Shown: one piece after another, positions 4,790 to 5,187 of the stretch | Layout of the letters: the number at the start of each line of letters is the position of its first letter | How positions within the stretch are numbered: the stretch's first letter is position 1 | Assembly: GCA_016200785.1 (NCBI GenBank) | Contig: JACQED010000092.1 | Location: forward strand, 1-5,187 | DNA length: 5,187 bases | Direction: 5' to 3' | Source of the DNA: Chloroflexota bacterium | GTDB taxonomy: Bacteria; Chloroflexota; Anaerolineae; Anaerolineales; JACQED01 | Position numbers and translations under genes: made by a program | The notes under the pieces: model-generated | Seen by the model: the letters and a program-made list of their open reading frames with translations, nothing else | The model's database searches: none | What the model was told of the DNA's origin: nothing

Positions 4790-5187
4790 CACGGCTGACG
4801 CCCTGCCCAAAACGATCATTCGCCCGTCGCGGGGCCTCGCGCCGCTCAACTTGCGCGAACTCTGGGAATACAGAGAACTGATCTACTTCCTCATCTGGCG
4901 CGACGTCAAAGTGCGCTACAAGCAGACTGCGCTCGGAGCCGCGTGGGCCGTCATTCAGCCCGTGATGACGATGGTCGTGTTCAGTTTGTTCTTCGGCAAA
5001 TTAGCCAAGATTCCCTCAGAAGGCGTGCCTTATCCCATCTTCGCCTACACCGCGCTACTGCCGTGGTCGTACTTCGCCCAATCGTTAGGCGGCGCTTCAG
5101 GCAGCCTTGTGGGAAACGCGGGTGTAATTACAAAGGTCTATTTTCCCCGGCTGATCGTCCCGCTGTCCGGCGTCGTGGCGGGGTTGG
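4782..5187 (+). CDS. ABC-2 type permease, polysaccharide/O-antigen export family (N-terminal part, runs off right edge)
   Basis: The first 135 codons of an integral-membrane permease of the Wzm/KpsM/RfbD type, which pairs with an ATPase (Wzt-like) to export lipid-linked O-antigen, capsule or teichoic acid chains. Hallmarks seen are an amphipathic N-terminal segment with LRELWEYRELIYFLIWRD, then VRYKQTALGAAWAVIQP (about 44-60) entering the first transmembrane helix (about 54-72). A second helix lies at about 84-101 (including YTALLPWSYF), and the family's VYFPRLIVPLSGV is at about 119-131. The start ATG lies within the last codons of the regulator gene (8-base overlap) and has AAAGG upstream, so the two are translationally coupled. 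The ATPase gene is expected downstream, beyond the window. The substrate cannot be told from this part. Confidence 0.93.
   Translation, partial: MASTADALPKTIIRPSRGLAPLNLRELWEYRELIYFLIWRDVKVRYKQTALGAAWAVIQPVMTMVVFSLFFGKLAKIPSEGVPYPIFAYTALLPWSYFAQSLGGASGSLVGNAGVITKVYFPRLIVPLSGVVAGL

Noticed and set aside
4298..4849. Long minus-strand open frame opposite the regulator and permease start
   Set aside because: It lies antisense to two genes with clear family motifs, has no recognisable domain, and arises from GC-rich codon bias.

Overview
GC-rich bacterial DNA, essentially wall-to-wall genes. The organism is not stated. The Hanks-type kinase with a transmembrane segment and TPR tail, the style of the glycolytic proteins and the coding density would suit Chloroflexota (Anaerolineae-like) or a similar environmental lineage. 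That placement is an inference of modest confidence. No stretch over 300 bases lacks a gene, and I saw no RNA genes, CRISPR array, insertion sequence or tRNA.

Minus-strand block (1-4146). In transcription order it holds pgk (phosphoglycerate kinase), a membrane-anchored serine/threonine protein kinase, tpiA (triosephosphate isomerase), and the first 53 codons of a membrane protein that leaves the window at base 1. The protein kinase and tpiA overlap in an ATGA, so they should be co-transcribed and translationally coupled. A good sigma-70-type promoter with a palindrome over its -10 box precedes the protein kinase. The pgk frame is damaged: roughly 41 bases carrying the conserved WNGPxGVFE segment are missing near base 3216, and the genuine C-terminus continues in another frame to a stop at 3015-3017.

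Two intergenic elements of unusual design sit just behind pgk and just behind tpiA. The first (2939-3006) has three ACGCTG boxes facing three CAGCGT boxes at exact 10-base steps. The second (174-244) has four GATT boxes facing four AATC boxes at exact 7-base steps. Both are long imperfect dyads built from short phased units.

Plus-strand block (4243-5187). A TTGACA-17-TATCAT promoter with a 15-bp palindrome at its presumed start point drives a small winged-helix regulator. The regulator overlaps, by 8 bases, the start of an ABC-2 type permease of the polysaccharide-export kind, which runs off the right edge. This looks like the head of a surface-polysaccharide export locus under a local, probably autoregulated, MarR/EPS-like regulator, divergent from the glycolytic genes.
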